From the NCBI GenBank assembly GCA_910579605.1, contig CAJTUG010000022.1:13355-36005 (forward strand): a DNA stretch of 22,651 nucleotides, in the 5' to 3' direction. This stretch comes from an uncultured Muribaculaceae bacterium. GTDB taxonomy: Bacteria; Bacteroidota; Bacteroidia; Bacteroidales; Muribaculaceae. The stretch's first letter is position 1, and each line of letters begins with the position of its first letter. Both the position numbers and the translations under genes were made by a program. Shown here one piece after another: positions 21,865 through 22,651 of the stretch. The notes below the pieces were generated by a model. The model was not told the DNA's origin, searched no databases, and saw only the letters and a list, made by a program, of their open reading frames with translations.

Positions 21865-22651
21865 ATGAGCATCACCGACGATATAAAGATAATAAACGAA
21901 GGGCTATCTTGGCTCAAGGAGTACAAACCGGAACAGTACGAGCAATCTTTTTTCACACTCGTAAACTCACGACGCCTTTTGAACAGGCAACTCGCGGCTT
22001 TAAAAGAAAATCCGGCAATCGGAGCATTCGGGGAGAGCCAGACCGGAAAGTCTTACCAAATCAACACTTTGCTCAACCGCACGGATAAAGCTTTTCTAAT
22101 AAAGTCTACCGACTGTCCAGACGGAGTGAGTTTTGTAGACGAGATAAATCCTCAGGGCGATGACCGCGAAGCTACCGGTGTTGTCACACGTCTTACAAGC
22201 TTCCGAAATAATCCTTCGCGTTATTCTAAAGACTATCCTGTTCTGGTTAAATTGCTCACTCCAGGACAATTGGTTTGTATCCTTGCCAGCGGTTTCTACC
22301 AGAATATAGTTGATTATACAGACTATACAACCGACGAAATGAACACTATAGCACAAGAATTGCAGCAGCGTTATTCGTCGCGCCAGGAAATAGCCAATGC
22401 CCACATGACGGAAGACGATGTTCTTGATACGAAGAACTATCTGAAATCGTATGTTAAAGTTGCAACTCAAAATATGCGCCGGTCCAAATTTTTCGAGACC
22501 GTCGCAAGGTTGATACGCCGAGTACCCGAATCGGAGTGGGGTGAAATTTTCAAATACCTATGGCATTCCAACCAAGCAATAACAGGTCTTTTCAACCGCC
22601 TTGTTTCCGATTTAAGCCGTTTAAACTATGCATCAGAGGTTTACACACCTC
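21865..22651 (+). CDS. srfC: SrfC-like P-loop NTPase, N-terminal part (cut by window end)
   Basis: The first 262 residues, open to the last base. Translation from the ATG at 21865 gives MSITDDIKIINEGLSWLKEY as the start, then AIGAFGESQTGKSYQINTLL (51-70) with Walker A GESQTGKS at 56-63. DEINPQGDDREATGVVTRLT follows at 92-111 and has the shape of the conserved SrfC block (INPxG..EATGLVTRFT), placed where a GTPase switch region would be. YPVLVKLLTPGQLVCILASG, and near the end YLWHSNQAITGLFNRLVSDL then NYASEVYTP, also fit the putative virulence factor SrfC family. No signal peptide. It probably forms a two-gene unit with srfB (5-nt gap). GTP or ATP specificity cannot be told. The C-terminal two thirds, and any SrfA-like partner, would lie beyond the window. 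Confidence 0.8.
   Translation, partial: MSITDDIKIINEGLSWLKEYKPEQYEQSFFTLVNSRRLLNRQLAALKENPAIGAFGESQTGKSYQINTLLNRTDKAFLIKSTDCPDGVSFVDEINPQGDDREATGVVTRLTSFRNNPSRYSKDYPVLVKLLTPGQLVCILASGFYQNIVDYTDYTTDEMNTIAQELQQRYSSRQEIANAHMTEDDVLDTKNYLKSYVKVATQNMRRSKFFETVARLIRRVPESEWGEIFKYLWHSNQAITGLFNRLVSDLSRLNYASEVYTP

Overview
The window looks like chromosomal DNA from a member of the Bacteroidota, most likely order Bacteroidales (a Muribaculaceae-like gut bacterium would fit, but the genus cannot be read from the sequence). The reasons are a Bacteroidota-type promoter in front of dnaN (GTTG, 19 bp, TATCTTTG), weak ribosome binding sites, and several lineage-typical families: a Wzi-family capsule protein, a DUF5683 protein, a DUF4835/PorD-like protein and a TM1586-type nitroreductase. 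Coding density is very high, and many neighbouring genes overlap by 1-14 nt.

Left block, 1-6025, minus strand. Read in the direction of transcription: dnaG (primase), an ATPase fused to a DUF4435 TOPRIM-like domain, a Wzi-family outer-membrane protein, a small lipocalin-like lipoprotein, and the start of a LegB-like sugar-nucleotide dehydratase cut by the window edge. Every junction overlaps (1, 14, 4 and 7 nt), so this reads as one translationally coupled unit running from replication into surface glycan functions. An RluA-family pseudouridine synthase gene (6086-6769, plus strand) diverges from dnaG and runs tail-to-tail into the next block.

Middle block, 6760-11717, minus strand. Read in the direction of transcription: parA, parB (TTG start), a DUF5683 protein, a LysM-bearing lytic transglycosylase of MltD type, and a nitroreductase. 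The chromosome-segregation genes lead the unit. The 332-bp gap 11718-12049 between parA and dnaN is the largest non-coding stretch. It holds a perfect 12-bp inverted repeat whose arms resemble parS half-sites, a strong dnaN promoter, and a leader with a small hairpin and possible upstream ORFs.

Right block, 12050-18578, plus strand. dnaN (sliding clamp), a DEDDh exonuclease with an ExoX-like C-terminus, coaBC (coenzyme A synthesis), a DUF4835/PorD-like exported protein, recN (DNA repair) and rlmB (23S rRNA 2'-O-methyltransferase). The middle junctions share four-base ATGA overlaps.

Far right, 18695-22651, plus strand. Two accessory-looking genes: a 1054-residue SrfB-like protein with actin/Hsp70-type nucleotide-binding motifs, and, 5 nt downstream, the first 262 residues of a SrfC-like P-loop protein cut by the window edge. 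SrfB/SrfC are best known from the srfABC operon of Salmonella and other Proteobacteria, and their biochemical role is poorly understood. This pair, and the ATPase-DUF4435 fusion behind dnaG (domain order like the AriA-AriB anti-phage PARIS proteins), are the two best candidates for under-described systems here. I saw no tRNA, rRNA, CRISPR array, insertion sequence or convincing intrinsic terminator.
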